Positions 37,001 to 48,613 of a stretch of 64,000 nt of DNA are shown here, piece by piece. Position 1 is the stretch's first letter. Each line of letters opens with the position of its first letter. Position numbers and translations under genes: made by a program. The notes below the pieces were generated by a model. That model worked only from the letters and a program-made list of their open reading frames with translations. It did not search any database and was not told the DNA's origin. Origin of the DNA: Spinacia oleracea (Eukaryota > Streptophyta > Magnoliopsida > Caryophyllales > Amaranthaceae); contig NC_079492.1 of the NCBI RefSeq assembly GCF_020520425.1, forward strand, positions 139,380,361-139,444,360, given 5' to 3'.

Positions 37001-38400
37001 CTTTAATTTTGAAACCAAAATTTGCCTCTCAATTCAGCCTGTACAGCGCACTCTAGCCCTAGCGATTAAATTGAGTTTAGAAGAAAAAACGGATTATGAT
37101 AAATAAATAATATTATAACTTAATGATAATACTTATCTGATTCTAGAGTTGGAATTGGATTAGGAATCTGAATCTGAATCTGAATCTAGGTAATTATTAG
37201 TACTAGTCAGAGATATATTTTCAACTAACTTTTTGAGTCATGGCTAACTGAAAACTCCAGTAAGTTTTTTTGGATAGCTTTGAGATAGAATTTGAGTTTT
37301 TACACGTAAAAATCTCTTGTAAATAACATGTACTTATTAAAAAAAAATATATATAAATCTAACTTTACGAATACTCATTTTAGGTGATTTGTGTTTCTAT
37401 TCAACGCCCGCTCTTACTTAAAAGCTAAATTTCCCTCTTACTACCCACCTCGTGAACCTTCACCCCTGTCCCACTGAGCCAGTGAGCCGCCACCGCCACC
37501 ACCGCCACCACCACCACCTAGAATAACATTAATGATAATAATAATTTCAATAACATAATCTAATTTCAGAAATTTTAAACTAATTATTACATTAATAATC
37601 AAATTTACAAAATCATAAATGAAGTAAAAAAAATTAGTACACGACTCTAACCAAATCAACATTAATAGACTGGATCAATGTTGAATTGGTAAAAAAAAAA
37701 AAATTCCCCGAAAAATCAACAAGATTGAGCTGAAATCCGACATGACCTAAACTGAATCGTGGTGAATACCAACTTCTCACCTCGTCCAAATCGGGAACCC
37801 TGCTCGATTCTGCCGGCCAAATCGAGATCTCAACTCGATTCCACACGCAATTATTTTTTTTATTTTTTTGGAATCGAGTTGGGATCCTGATTTGTCCTAG
37901 GTTAGGAAGAGAGTACCTTGCTCAACTCCACCTAGCCCAAGTGAAGGATAGTGGAGAGTTGGGACTTGGGACGCTACTGATTGAGCGCTTTCAACATTAT
38001 CTTTATTAATCAATGTTTTCATAGAAAAACGAGTTAACAAAAGAGGTTGGTGTTGGAAATCCTGGTGAGAATACAAAAGAAAAATCCAGGTAAATTGTTC
38101 CAATTATATATTTAGCTAACAGTTGGGTATTCAACAAAACAAAGCCCCTACAGGGCTAATGCACAGTTAGTTTCTTACAATTATATGTCCACACTCCACA
38201 GACAACTTTGGCCGGAGTTGCAATTCAAAACGACTTGACAAACTCGAAACAGCTCAACAAGAAGAGTGGTCTACAAAGACTGCATCCAAATTTTGAGCAA
38301 GCAAAGCTTAAAACGATCTGAATTCTCTGACAGCTAAAACAATTTCCCTGATCTTTCCACCATTTATCCTTGTTACCATAGAGGAAGTACCTTTCCCAGA
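37001..38400. other. Intergenic between the DUF1218 and AAA ATPase genes
   Basis: The left end is the presumed DUF1218 promoter, with a small 'ctgaat' repeat near 37160. A CCACCG/CCACCA microsatellite lies at about 37485-37518. From roughly 38100 to 38400 is probable 3' untranslated region of the AAA ATPase gene. Between them (37630-38110) I see only low-complexity DNA. Confidence 0.45.
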
Positions 38401-41400
38401 TCATAAGAAGTATGTAAGCTGCTCCTTTTTCCTCGACCCTCCTTCCCCATAAAGCTCATTCCACTGCTTCAGCTCGCTCATTATTGCTCCTGCGGATGAA
38501 AAGCTAGCAGCAACCTGCAAACCAACAGGGTAGTCAATGAAACAGCTAGCTTCTATAATCACCAACTTCTGGAAAGAATAAGTTGCTATCATATAACTGT
38601 ACTAAAAGAATGAGGATACTTTGGATTGGAGCACCAACGTACCTAAGGTATAACTAACTAAATTAACTACCAAATTATATAGACTCAACTACTATAATCA
38701 ACCACATATGGCATCTGAACCAGCATTGAGTAACAGTGATAAGGATGAAAAAGCACAAGGACGAGTAAGGGATGGCGAAAGCTACTAAAATGGTTTCTCC
38801 CTCCATTTTATTGGGGGGTTTTTACATTATCGGAGCACATGGTGTGTATTTGGAGATGTTATGAACAACGGAGTACTAGCACGTATTCAAGGAGTGCCGA
38901 GTACAACATGAACAAGCAGTAGCTCCCTGTAAAAAGTTATATTTTCATTAAGAAATGAGAAATCCAGGTGTTGAAGCAGAAAACCTACCTGGTTCTTAGC
39001 CTGCTTAAAATCTTCCAGGTTTAAAGGCCTCAAGGAAATTACTCTCTCCTTAACGCCTTCCTTCTTCTGTGAACCATTCGAACTTTGGTTTTGTTCTGAT
39101 TCCTGTTTTTCCTCCTGGGAATGAATATTATATTAGCAGGAAGAAGCATAAACACAACAGAGAAAAACCCTTCCAATGGATTGTGAACTTACCATATCTT
39201 TCACTCTCTCTTGCTGTATTAACTCCCTAACAGGTCGATAAGCAGCAGTGGTACAGAGATTCTACCAAATAGTAATGTTTGTCACAATCCACAACCAAAA
39301 TTCAGAGAGTTAATTCTTCAGTTTTTAGTCACAAATCATAAGAATAAAATGGACAACACCTAACAAACTTAAAACTCCACGAGAACTTACCTTGAGATCA
39401 CTACCGCTATATCCTTCTGTCATAATTGCAATCTCCTTGAAATCTAGTCCTTCTTGAACCTTCTCTTTAGACAAAAAAGTTCTCAAGATATTCTCTCTGT
39501 TCTCTGCTGATGGGAGTCCCACCATTATCCTGGAAACGATAAATGATGAACTACATGAGTCAAGTCCTGTCAGAACGCACTCTAACATTGCGGAGATCAT
39601 TTCAAAACTTTGTTCAACAAGAGCATAATACACTGACAACCCGTTTGGTAGCAGGCCATAAATGATGTCAATGAGAATGAATTTGTACGTAATTTCCCAT
39701 GATAATGCTATTACCATCCATTACCATTTGGGGAGTCGTATTAGATGGGAATGCAAATTTATGAAGAAAAAAACCAAGTTTGAGACAAGATTTCATTACC
39801 ATGGACATCACGATGTTATTTTCTTCTTAAATAACACTTAGATTTATTCCAATTCCCACCATTTATTACCGGCTACCAAACAGGCCGTAAAAGAAAATTT
39901 TATTATGCAAATCATTTAAGAAAGACTCGAAGCTGCATAATACTCGAATTACCTTCGTTCAAAACGCCGTATAATAGCTTCATCAAGGTCAAATGGCCTA
40001 TTGGTTGCAGCAAGAACAAGGATTTTCTCACCTTGTTTGGTAGCAAGCCCATCCCAATGTGTCATAAACTCGTTCTTTATCTTTCTCATAGCTTCATGCT
40101 CACCAACCCTGGTCCTTTGTCCAAGCATACTATCAACTTCATCTACAAATATAATTGTTGGGGAAACTTTAGCTGCAAGGCTGAACAACGCCCTAACATT
40201 CTTTTCATCTTCTCCAAACCATTTCGACGTGATGGTAGACATAGATACGTTAATAAAACTTGCTCCGGCTTCTTTGGCTATAGCCTTAGCCAGCATGGTC
40301 TTGCCAGTACCAGGAGGCCCAAAAAGCAAAATTCCTCGACAAGGTTTCAGAAGTCCTCCCTTAAACAAATCTGGTCTACGTAGTGGGAGCATCACTAGTT
40401 CCTGCAGTGACTCCTTTGTTTCATCTAGAGCGCCGATATCAGCAAATGACACGGAAATCTCACTAGCAAGAATGACTTCTGGCCTTATCCGCCTCTCGAA
40501 CTCATTGTCTGGTAGTACTTCCTGTTCGGCACAATGAAGTGCGTCAGACTAAACCATTCACTTTGAAGGTGATGATTGAATACCCTAGTCTGGCATTTGG
40601 TTGGGCACAAAAATACTAATTCAAGCTTATTTCCTCTCCATCAAAGCATTAGAAAATGCATTGAAATGATATCAATCACGGCAAAATCATTGAGGCTCCG
40701 TTCTATTTGACTTATTTTGACTGAACATATATTATCTGAACTATCTGTGAACTAAACTGAACTTGTTTTATCTAAAATAAACTTATTTTGTCTGAAATAA
40801 ACTTATTTGTGTGTGAAAATGTCTAAAAAATAACTTATTTTTCTGAACTTAAATCATCTAAACTATCTGAACTTAACTGAACTTATTTTGTCTAAAATAA
40901 GTTAAAATAAGTCGAACAGAACGGATAACAACAATTCAATGTACTTACAGGGATCTTTGGACTTGCAGCCTCGTTATCTGCATCCTTTGACATTGGCACA
41001 GAAGCTTCTTCACTACCTTTCTTTTCTGGAGCTGCATCTTCAGCTTTAGTTTCTGGCTTAACATCTCCACGTGCTCCCTATAATTACAGCATGATGCACT
41101 TAGCTAGTGTTAGAAAATGACTCCTTAGCTTGCACATATTACTCCAATCTGATTTAAAACGTACCTTAGAAGACCCGGCACGTGATTCCAGCTTTGATGT
41201 ATCTTTACCAAATGATTTACGTTCCTGAAACACGTTCAGTCCATGGGACAAACTGTTCAACAGCCCAAAGCAAAGAAGAGAGAGTTGGTTAGGACAAAAG
41301 TCATGAAAATAGGACGGACACATTAAACAGAGAAAATAGAAGACCTCTGGGATGAAATCAGGAGTTTCCCGTTCCTATATTCATGCTTATTATTCATCAG

Positions 41401-44400
41401 ATGGTAAGATATTGCTGATACTACAATTTCTTCAATGTATTTGCTGATAACCAAGGCATCTTCCACATTTATGGAACCGAGATCATCACATTCAACATCG
41501 TTTGCAGCTAGAACTTCATTTATGTGGTTTCTGTTATCCTGACCCTGAATCATCTTCAAGTCAACCTCCAATTGAGACTTCCAACTGACTAGACGGGTTT
41601 CATCTTCAGGTGGCTTGATTTCAATGTTATAAGGAAATACATCGATTAGCATTTCATCAATCTCATTGTCATTGCTGTCTGGATGTGTTATCCGTGAACC
41701 TAGTATGAGTACCGGTCCTGAAAGTTTCTGTAACATTTTCTGAAACAGTCTATATAGCTTTTGAGATCTGAACAATAGCATGTCAACATCTCTCAAATAC
41801 AAAATGATTGGATAAGTTCGAGATACAGAGACCATGACCTGTCCATAAAATAACACAAAGGTTATACCCTTGACAACTTTCAGAAATATAAAAAAAGAGC
41901 ATAGCAAGCAGAATAACAAGAATAAAAGGCACCTCACCTTGTAAAGTGATTGGATGAGTAGCTTTTCATCAACAGACCAGCTACTTGTCCGCTTAAGGGG
42001 AGCTGAAGATGAACAAAAATATTAATAAAGACTAGAAAAAAGCAAGACATATACGGTGGCATCATACTCACCATTAGTAATAACTTGCATTCCAGATAAT
42101 AAGCCCAAACATTAATAAAGCAACTACAGTCCTCAAGGGAAATTGAAGTGAACCGTGATTATGTCAGGGAATTCAGAACAATATGCAAACTTTGAAATTA
42201 ATTGCAATAGACATGAATCATCTTCCAATAAGAACATAAGATATCAACTTTGAAAAGATGCCAAGAACATTTTACCATATTCAAACCTCTAATTCCATGA
42301 TAGCATAATTAACAGACATAAAACACCGAAAATAGCAGGTCAGCATGAGGGAAGACATCAACCATGCAGCGTGAGGTCCGTGACAAACCAAAATTTAGCA
42401 AGTCTGATTAAGAAAAGGAAAAAAGACCTGAATTTGTAGGAGAGCCTTGCAAAGGTAAATCATTAATATTGGCAGAGGCAGAAGCATTCCTGCGAAGCTT
42501 AGGAGCATTAGAAAAGCCATCCATATTCCTGGGAACATAAACAGATGGTATTAGTGATGCATAGTCTGAATAAGACTCCAGTAGATACTGAAACGGGTCT
42601 CGTTACATGGCCAGAAGTTATATTACCTCAGATTGTCCACCCCGCTTCCCTGACGACGCAAGGTACCTGTAGAAAATCAGAGAAATGAACATGAAACACT
42701 AATCATGCAGGAAGGCCAGGAAACAGAACAAACTGGATGGTTACTTCTTAATATCAATTTTGTTTGAAAATATTACATCTAAAATCGTAACCATCCCTAA
42801 TTACTCTACTCCCTCTTCCCGGATACTTGCAACATGTTGACTGACACATTTGCCGAGGCACTAGTTTAACCGTAATTATACGCAATTACATATTACTAAA
42901 AGCTTTAAAAAGTTGATATTTGAAAAATATATATTAAGACTTATCCAACAACATATTAAACAATGACATTTGATTTTATATACTTCCTCCGATCTGGAAA
43001 TATCGCACCATTTGTTTTTTACACTATTCACAATACGACTTTGACCATTTTTTGTGATTTGTACGTAAAGAAATTTTAGTCGTATGGGGTCATGTTAGAT
43101 TCGTATAGAATTATAATTTTTACTTGCACATGATTTGAGATATTAAGAGTCAAAGTAATAGTTAGAGGAGTAAAAGTCAACCATGACGCGATATTTCCGG
43201 AATGGAGAAAGTATTAGAAACAAAATTTGTCAAAGTTAATGTATGAATAGTACAAAAGTCAAAGTGTTGTGAGTATTATGTAACGGAGGGACTACATAAC
43301 TCCAGTTACGTTTGAAAAACACAAGATTCTATAGCACATGAACAAGTTACCTTTGGGCTCTTCCTTTGCTGGCAGTATAGAAAAAGACCCAAGTAGACCT
43401 GAAAGGCGCTCCAATGTAGTCTCCGAGGTGGACCTTTTGAAGGACTAAAAGGAAACAATGGATAAGATGATTTGCAGAGTATAATATTTGGCATCATGAT
43501 GCAGCAATTAATTCTCTTCATGCACTGATGCACACAATTATAGGGCTTGGAAAACAAGCACAATCACCATGTAAACAGAACAAAAGGAAACACCAAAACA
43601 GTAAAAAAAAAAAAAAAAAAACTTACAGATTCATTATTGACACCAAATTTGCTTTGAATCTGCAAAGAAAAGCAGTTGAAATCTAATAAGTAAGAGAGTA
43701 TCAAGCTAAATTTTCTTTTGGAAAAGTACTCATTTTTTATGTTTTGACAGAAACATTTCTTCTGCAGTTGCTAACCTTCAGTACAAAGTCAGTGACATCC
43801 AATAACAGTAACTTTGCCTCAAAAAAATGTGCTAGAGCCTTTGCAAGCATTTGCTGATAAATTTCTACATAATATAAAACACAGCCTCTTCTTTAGTCTT
43901 AAATCCATAATAGATTAGCCAACAAAAAAAGGAAGGATAATTACTAGTCGTAGAAGACTAACCAGCAGGGCCTGAGAGTAAAATAGCCCGGCTTGCTGGA
44001 GACAGATTTCGAGTATACTTTGAAAAGTCACCTTTCCTCAGATAGAAACAAGCAGCACTTGTTAACAGAACCCTTGTTTGCTCACTGTCAACAAGCAAAT
44101 CAGATTAAGACATCCAAGATTACTTGTGAAACACGACTTAAAAATTGCAATTTACAAAGACAAAGCACAAACTAACTTGAATCCTATATTATCATACAAC
44201 TTTATACTTGCAATTTTTCCTTTCATTTACACCGCAACCTCAACATTCATTCAAGTAAATAGACAATCCTACTAACGACCAGCAAGTCTTGACACAATCA
44301 TAGCACGTATAATAACTATTTACACACAAAGATAGATACATATATCATTGCCCCCCAAAAAAGTCACATTGACCCCAATACTGGTTTGTTCTCTGTAATC

Positions 44401-46032
44401 AGATTATCCTTATCATCTCATCAACTGATAATTCACGGTGCAGGCGTGCAGTCAGTTATCAATGAAAAATAACAACAGAACAGGCCACAGCTACTAAAAT
44501 TCAGCAGGTAAAATTTTGCAGACAACAGTGCTTCAAGCACAATAGTTAAAAATTTGGGGACCATATAAAATACACATTTAAGCATGTTCAAACATATCTC
44601 TTCCAACACTGACATTATTGAATTGGAGTCACCTTATCCAAAATCATTAGTCACTACTCTCTGGTAATAAATAAAATATATAAACAAAGAGAAGAAATCA
44701 ATAAAATAGTCCATCACAAACTACCACACAGAATTTCTCGAGGGAATCGTAATAAATCTCGTGTTACTCACTCTAAATCATCATACACAAACAAAATTTA
44801 ATAAACAAATCGGTTTTTGTTACAATAATGCTACTGTATTCTGTATATAAAACGAACAGCATGTAGTTAATACTAAAAAAAAGAACATGGAGGTATAAAT
44901 GAAAAGAACATTAATCGGGAGCATAATGCACATCATACTTTCGCGTAAAAAATCTACTGAGTAACAATTTTCCCAGTCTGACTTTGCAGAATTTGACCAT
45001 CATTTTACTGATTTTTTTGGTGCAAATGATGAGGGGCAAGGCTCGAACAGCAAAAAGACTAATTACCGTGTCAGTACAAACTAAACGTGACATAACTCTA
45101 ATACAGGACATTGCAGTGTTGTAATCTTGCTCGTACAATACCTTGTCTAGTTAGCCGATCCGCTGATCAATTAACTTTAGAGTAACTATACTTGCTAGTG
45201 CCTAGTTGCTACACACTAGAGATCTTTCCCAAGGCATACCATAATTAAGTACATGCCACAGTTTTTAGCTCAATAACAAATGACTACTTGCTCCACTATA
45301 AATCTTACCTAAGGGTATTCTATAATTAAGCACATGTCACAATTTTACTTATACGATGCGTTATAATTTATTCTAGGTGTGGAGCCACAAAGGACAAGGC
45401 AATTGATGCAGAAGGGATTCGATCCCAGATCTTGGTACCATCATCACGACTTTACCAACCAAGCTAGCTGACATCACGTACAATGCGTTATAATAGTTAT
45501 ATTGTTTGGTTGACAAGGAAAAGTGGAAATTCATGGGAATTCAGCTGGTAATTGTTTGGCCGACATGAAAAAGTTAAAAATGGGGAATGTTGGAATTCAT
45601 GGGAATTTAGCCTTCATACAAAACAAGGAAAGTAGGTTACCAAGCTTCCCTAGTTCAATCAAAATTCTATGGGAATTAGAAATTCTCATGTTGTCAATCA
45701 AACCTACAGAAATTCTAGAAAGTTAACAAGTATAACTTGTATGTCAACCATGTAAATCAAGTCAAAAACCATACTAAAAATATGAAATGTTGAGGAAAAA
45801 AAAGGAGGGAGTACCTAAGATAGTAAGGGAACTCATCAAAAGTGACCTTAGCATCCCTTCCATCGATCACCATCCTTAGCAATTCCTGCTCCATTCTCTC
45901 CGCTGTTATCGTATTCGACGGCGACGAGCCTCCCGTCCATTTGCTCATCGTCTGCCCGGACGCAAGCCCGAGCCCGACGCCCACTCCAATTCCTACCCCT
46001 ACCGCTGACATCAGTAGCTGCTTCTGATCCAT
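38401..46032 (-). CDS. AAA ATPase, spastin/katanin/MSP1 (meiotic clade) type
   Basis: An 829-aa plant AAA ATPase related to the Arabidopsis DAA1/At1g64110 group. Sixteen exons: 46032-45815, 44084-43963, 43864-43776, 43659-43627, 43444-43351, 42666-42627, 42528-42428, 42002-41938, 41838-41345, 41252-41165, 41077-40949, 40521-39953, 39529-39391, 39261-39193, 39114-38989, 38514-38401. Every joint is GT-AG and keeps frame. The N-terminus (MDQKQLLMSAVGVGIGVGVG) is a Gly/Val hydrophobic segment, a likely membrane anchor. A charged linker (KPETKAEDAAPEKKGSEEA) precedes the ATPase core: SFADIGALDE, Walker A GPPGTGKT (559-566), Walker B IIFVDEVD (614-621), sensor AATN (662-665) and RRFERR with likely arginine fingers (676-681). 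The tail ends KKEQLTYFL. All catalytic residues are present. Related MSP1/spastin proteins remodel or extract proteins; the substrate is unknown. Introns hold several MITEs and a SINE. Confidence 0.95.
39640..39885. mobile_element. hAT-like MITE in AAA ATPase intron 12
   Basis: The left end cccgtttggtagcaggccat and the inverse of the right end ggcctgtttggtagccggta are imperfect inverted repeats, a common hAT MITE pattern. No clean 8-bp duplication was found. Part of its interior resembles the repeat at 7734. Confidence 0.55.
40694..40926. mobile_element. MITE in AAA ATPase intron 11
   Basis: The ends ggctccgttctatttgactt and (inverted) tccgttctgttcgacttatt match. The inside is a string of 'tgaacttattttgtctgaaa' variants. 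A decayed copy of the same family lies at 47912-48045. The superfamily is not certain because target duplications are unclear. Confidence 0.65.
42808..43294. mobile_element. Stowaway MITE (outer) in AAA ATPase intron 5
   Basis: The left end is tactccctcttcccggatac and the right end is ttatgtaacggagggacta. The interior word tccaacaacatatta recurs near 59030, showing another copy there. It is interrupted by the younger MITE at 42981-43213. Confidence 0.75.
42981..43213. mobile_element. Stowaway MITE nested in another Stowaway
   Basis: 233 bp with ends tacttcctccgatctggaaa and ttccggaatggagaaagta plus TA. It interrupts the outer MITE, whose halves match other family copies across the junction. 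Confidence 0.85.
45368..45478 (-). mobile_element. tRNA-derived SINE in AAA ATPase intron 1
   Basis: On the minus strand it has an A-box-like agctagcttggttggtaa and a B-box-like gggatcgaatccc, the RNA polymerase III promoter pattern of tRNA-derived SINEs, and a short AT-rich tail. It is flanked by the 16-bp direct repeat tac(g/a)atgcgttataat (45352-45367 and 45479-45494), one mismatch apart. At 111 bp it is short for a plant SINE and may be truncated. Confidence 0.8.
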
Positions 46033-46730
46033 TTCTTAATAAAAAAAAATGAAAACAAACTTTCTCTCAATTTTAAACTTCAAAATAAACTGCCAAAACT
46101 CTTTTACTCAAATTATAAGAAATTTTGAAGATCTTTCAAGCTTTCAAAGTTTTTTTTGGTGTGTATCAAAATTTTAAACGAAAATGACAAAAAAGAAAAG
46201 AAAAACAGAGACACAAAATTAGGAAGTGGTGAATTTGGCAAAAAAAATCAGGTCTTGTAGCAAAATTTTATTTTCTATCTAAATGACACAAAAGCTGAAC
46301 ATATGTTGATTAAATTCGTGGGGATTTTTCTTTTTTGGTTGTTAAAGTTAATTTTTTTAATCAAAACTTCATTTCTGCTATATATATTTTTTTTCTAATT
46401 TTCTCAAACTCTTGAGAAATTGAAGTGAGAAAGAAGGAAAATTGGATAATTTTTTGACAGAAATGGATTATTTGTGAAGATATATAGAGTATGGAGAGAG
46501 TGAAAAAGAAAAAGAGCGGTGAGTGAGAGAGGAAAGGCGGTTGCTGCTATTTGTAGAGAGGGGCGGTTTTGGACTTTGGTAAGGATGATGGGCTCTCAAT
46601 TTAAACTATGTTTAACTACTTTTTTTGTATTTAGGGAAATGTTTTATTGGGATTTGGGATTGATATAGACGATGTTTAGGTTTGAGGGATTGTTATGTGT
46701 GTCTCGAATCTTCTTTGGAGGATGTTAGGG
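46033..46730. other. Upstream region of the AAA ATPase gene
   Basis: Presumed promoter and 5' untranslated region on the minus strand. It is T-rich, with a GA-rich patch near 46490-46560. No specific site is called. Confidence 0.4.
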
Positions 46731-47587
46731 TGTTATAGTAGAAGGTCTGACTTCAAATGGACATATCTCATGATCTACTCATTAGATTGAGTTGATTCAA
46801 GTTGGAGGTGAAAGCTTGGCTCAATAGCTTTTCAACGCCTGGTCATAAGCTCATTTTGGATGAGAAATGAGGGAGTTATGACTGTTTTACGAGAAGCTGT
46901 CATGCAGCAGGGGAAGTTCGGCCGAACCTGCTGGAGGTTCGGCTGAACCTGCTGGAGGTTCGGCTGAACTATTAGGTGGTTCGGCCGTACCTGAAGTCAG
47001 TAGCTGTGATTTTGGAGGTTCGCCCGAACTTTGGGTAAGTTCGGCCGAACCTACTGGAAGTTCGGCCGAACTCTTAGAATGTTCGGCCGAACCTGAAGAG
47101 AATCAGGAACTATGTTTTTGGAGGTTCGTCCGTACTTTTTGGTAAGTTCGGCCGAACCTGACTTTGGTTCGGCCGAACCCTTTGAAGGTTCGACCGAACT
47201 CTGCGGGTAATCTGTTTTCTTCTCCACAAGGTACAATTGACGTGGTCTTTTCTTGTCCCTTAGATTGGTTTGATGTCTAACACTATAAATACCAAATGTA
47301 ATGAGATTTTCAGAATTAAGAGAGAGAAACACAAGTGAGGTTGAAACCCTAGATCTAAGAATTCTCTCTTCTTCACCTTTGAGAATTCCTCTTTGTAATC
47401 CTTTCTCCATTGAAGAGTAATACAAGCTCCAAACCCTCCCCCATGGTGGATGTAGCTCATTGAAGAGTGAACCACCTTAAATTTTTGTGTGTGTTTTTAA
47501 TTTCTTTAATTATTTCTTCTCATTATTCAAACATCAAATTGTCATACAAATCAACATTCAAGCCTAAAAGGTCCTTCATTTATAACA
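46731..47587 (+). mobile_element. Probable solo LTR (copia type) with palindrome array
   Basis: Bounded by TGTTATAGTAG and ATTTATAACA, giving inverted TGTTATA ends. It has a TATA-like box (cactataaatacc, about 47281) and a typical R/U5 region (aaaccctagatctaag..., 'ccatggtggatgtagctcat'). The U3 part carries the GTTCGGCCGAAC array. No internal region is adjacent. The immediate flanks (taggg and gggac) do not form a 5-bp duplication, so the ends could be off or the flanks altered. Confidence 0.7.
46917..47205. repeat. Degenerate array of the palindrome GTTCGGCCGAAC
   Basis: About a dozen copies of gttcggccgaac or variants (ggctgaac, gcccgaac, gtccgtac, gaccgaac) are spaced about 15-50 bases apart, between 'gaagttcggccgaacctgct' at the left and 'gttcgaccgaactc' at the right. 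The consensus is a 12-base perfect palindrome with CpG. It lies in U3 of the solo LTR, upstream of the TATA-like box. Confidence 0.92.
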
Positions 47588-47911
47588 GGGACCATATAGA
47601 ACTGGTTGTGGAAATGACTAGTGAGGATGATTAGGGAATCCTTACTTCTATAGAGTTGTAGCTATCTGTAAACAAAAATAAAAAAAAATGTAGTGATGTT
47701 TGATCTCTTGATCTCGTAGTGAATAGGGTATGAAGTCCAACATTTATTATTAGGCAAAGCCTTGTTTGGATTTAAGAGTTTCTCCGTACTATTGAATGTT
47801 GATGGGTAATCACTTGTACGGTTGTACGTGTTGTTGTGTGCGTTTTACTGGTAGATCGGGTGATACAAAAATCAAGATTACCCACCGTAATATAAAAGCC
47901 TAAGCATCGTT
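47588..47911. other. Intergenic, nothing recognised
   Basis: AT-rich sequence without a coding pattern. Confidence 0.4.
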
Positions 47912-48045
47912 TTATTCAACCTATATTGTTTAAGCTTATCTAGGAAAAATAAACTTATTTCGTCTGAAATAAACTTTGTTGGTGTGTGAAAATAAATGAA
48001 AACACTTTTTGTCTTCTAAATTTATCAGTAAGTCGAACAGTAAAT
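47912..48045. mobile_element. Decayed copy of the MITE at 40694
   Basis: The stretch aaataaacttatttcgtctg and 'tgtgtgaaaat' closely match the interior at 40694-40926, and the right end 'taagtcgaacag' is shared. Its limits are approximate. Confidence 0.55.
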
Positions 48046-48613
48046 AGTCTTAAGAAGTTAAAATACAGAGTAGTCGATATTTTAAACAATTATTTAAAAG
48101 CCAAAAATGTACTCCAGAATCCACAACATAGCAACTAGCAAGTTGAATAGGGGTTAGCAATTACTGTAGTAGTCGAACTAAAACAATAATGAATGTTTTG
48201 CGGTGTTTTCTTCTTCCCTGAAAGTCAGGTAGGTACCAACTACAGTACAGAGTACTTTATACATGATTCGAAAGTAACAGTAAGCTAGGTGTATCGACAA
48301 TACTAGTCCGTAGCATATTAGCGTATCCAAAATGTGCAGATCTCGTGCTTAACTGCATGTCATACGCAACATGCCAAGTTGCCAACACTGCTTTCTGAAC
48401 GTCTTGCTATTCGCAATGCTTACAAAGCATACACCAAACACCGTAGCTATTAGGCTATTAGCTCCTCATACTTAAGTCATAAGTTCATTGTTACATAATG
48501 TGAAACTCTGTAAATTGGAGTGGGTTACAATATTATTTCTAACTATATGGGTAAATTTAATGCGACTAAAAGTTTAGTGTACATAAAATATCCTAGGAGA
48601 ATTCTATCTCTAT
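48046..48613. other. Intergenic, nothing recognised
   Basis: No gene or clear repeat was found. Confidence 0.4.

Noticed and set aside
37441-37662. Short open frame with a poly-glycine run
   Set aside because: It is produced by the CCACCG/CCACCA microsatellite; no conserved flanks.
40001-40537. Long plus-strand open frame (178 codons)
   Set aside because: It is a shadow of the conserved AAA ATPase exon 12.
41323-41345. Extension of AAA ATPase exon 9 past 41345
   Set aside because: The added residues do not fit the family; the GT donor at 41344 joins in frame to exon 10 (SLSHGLNVF).
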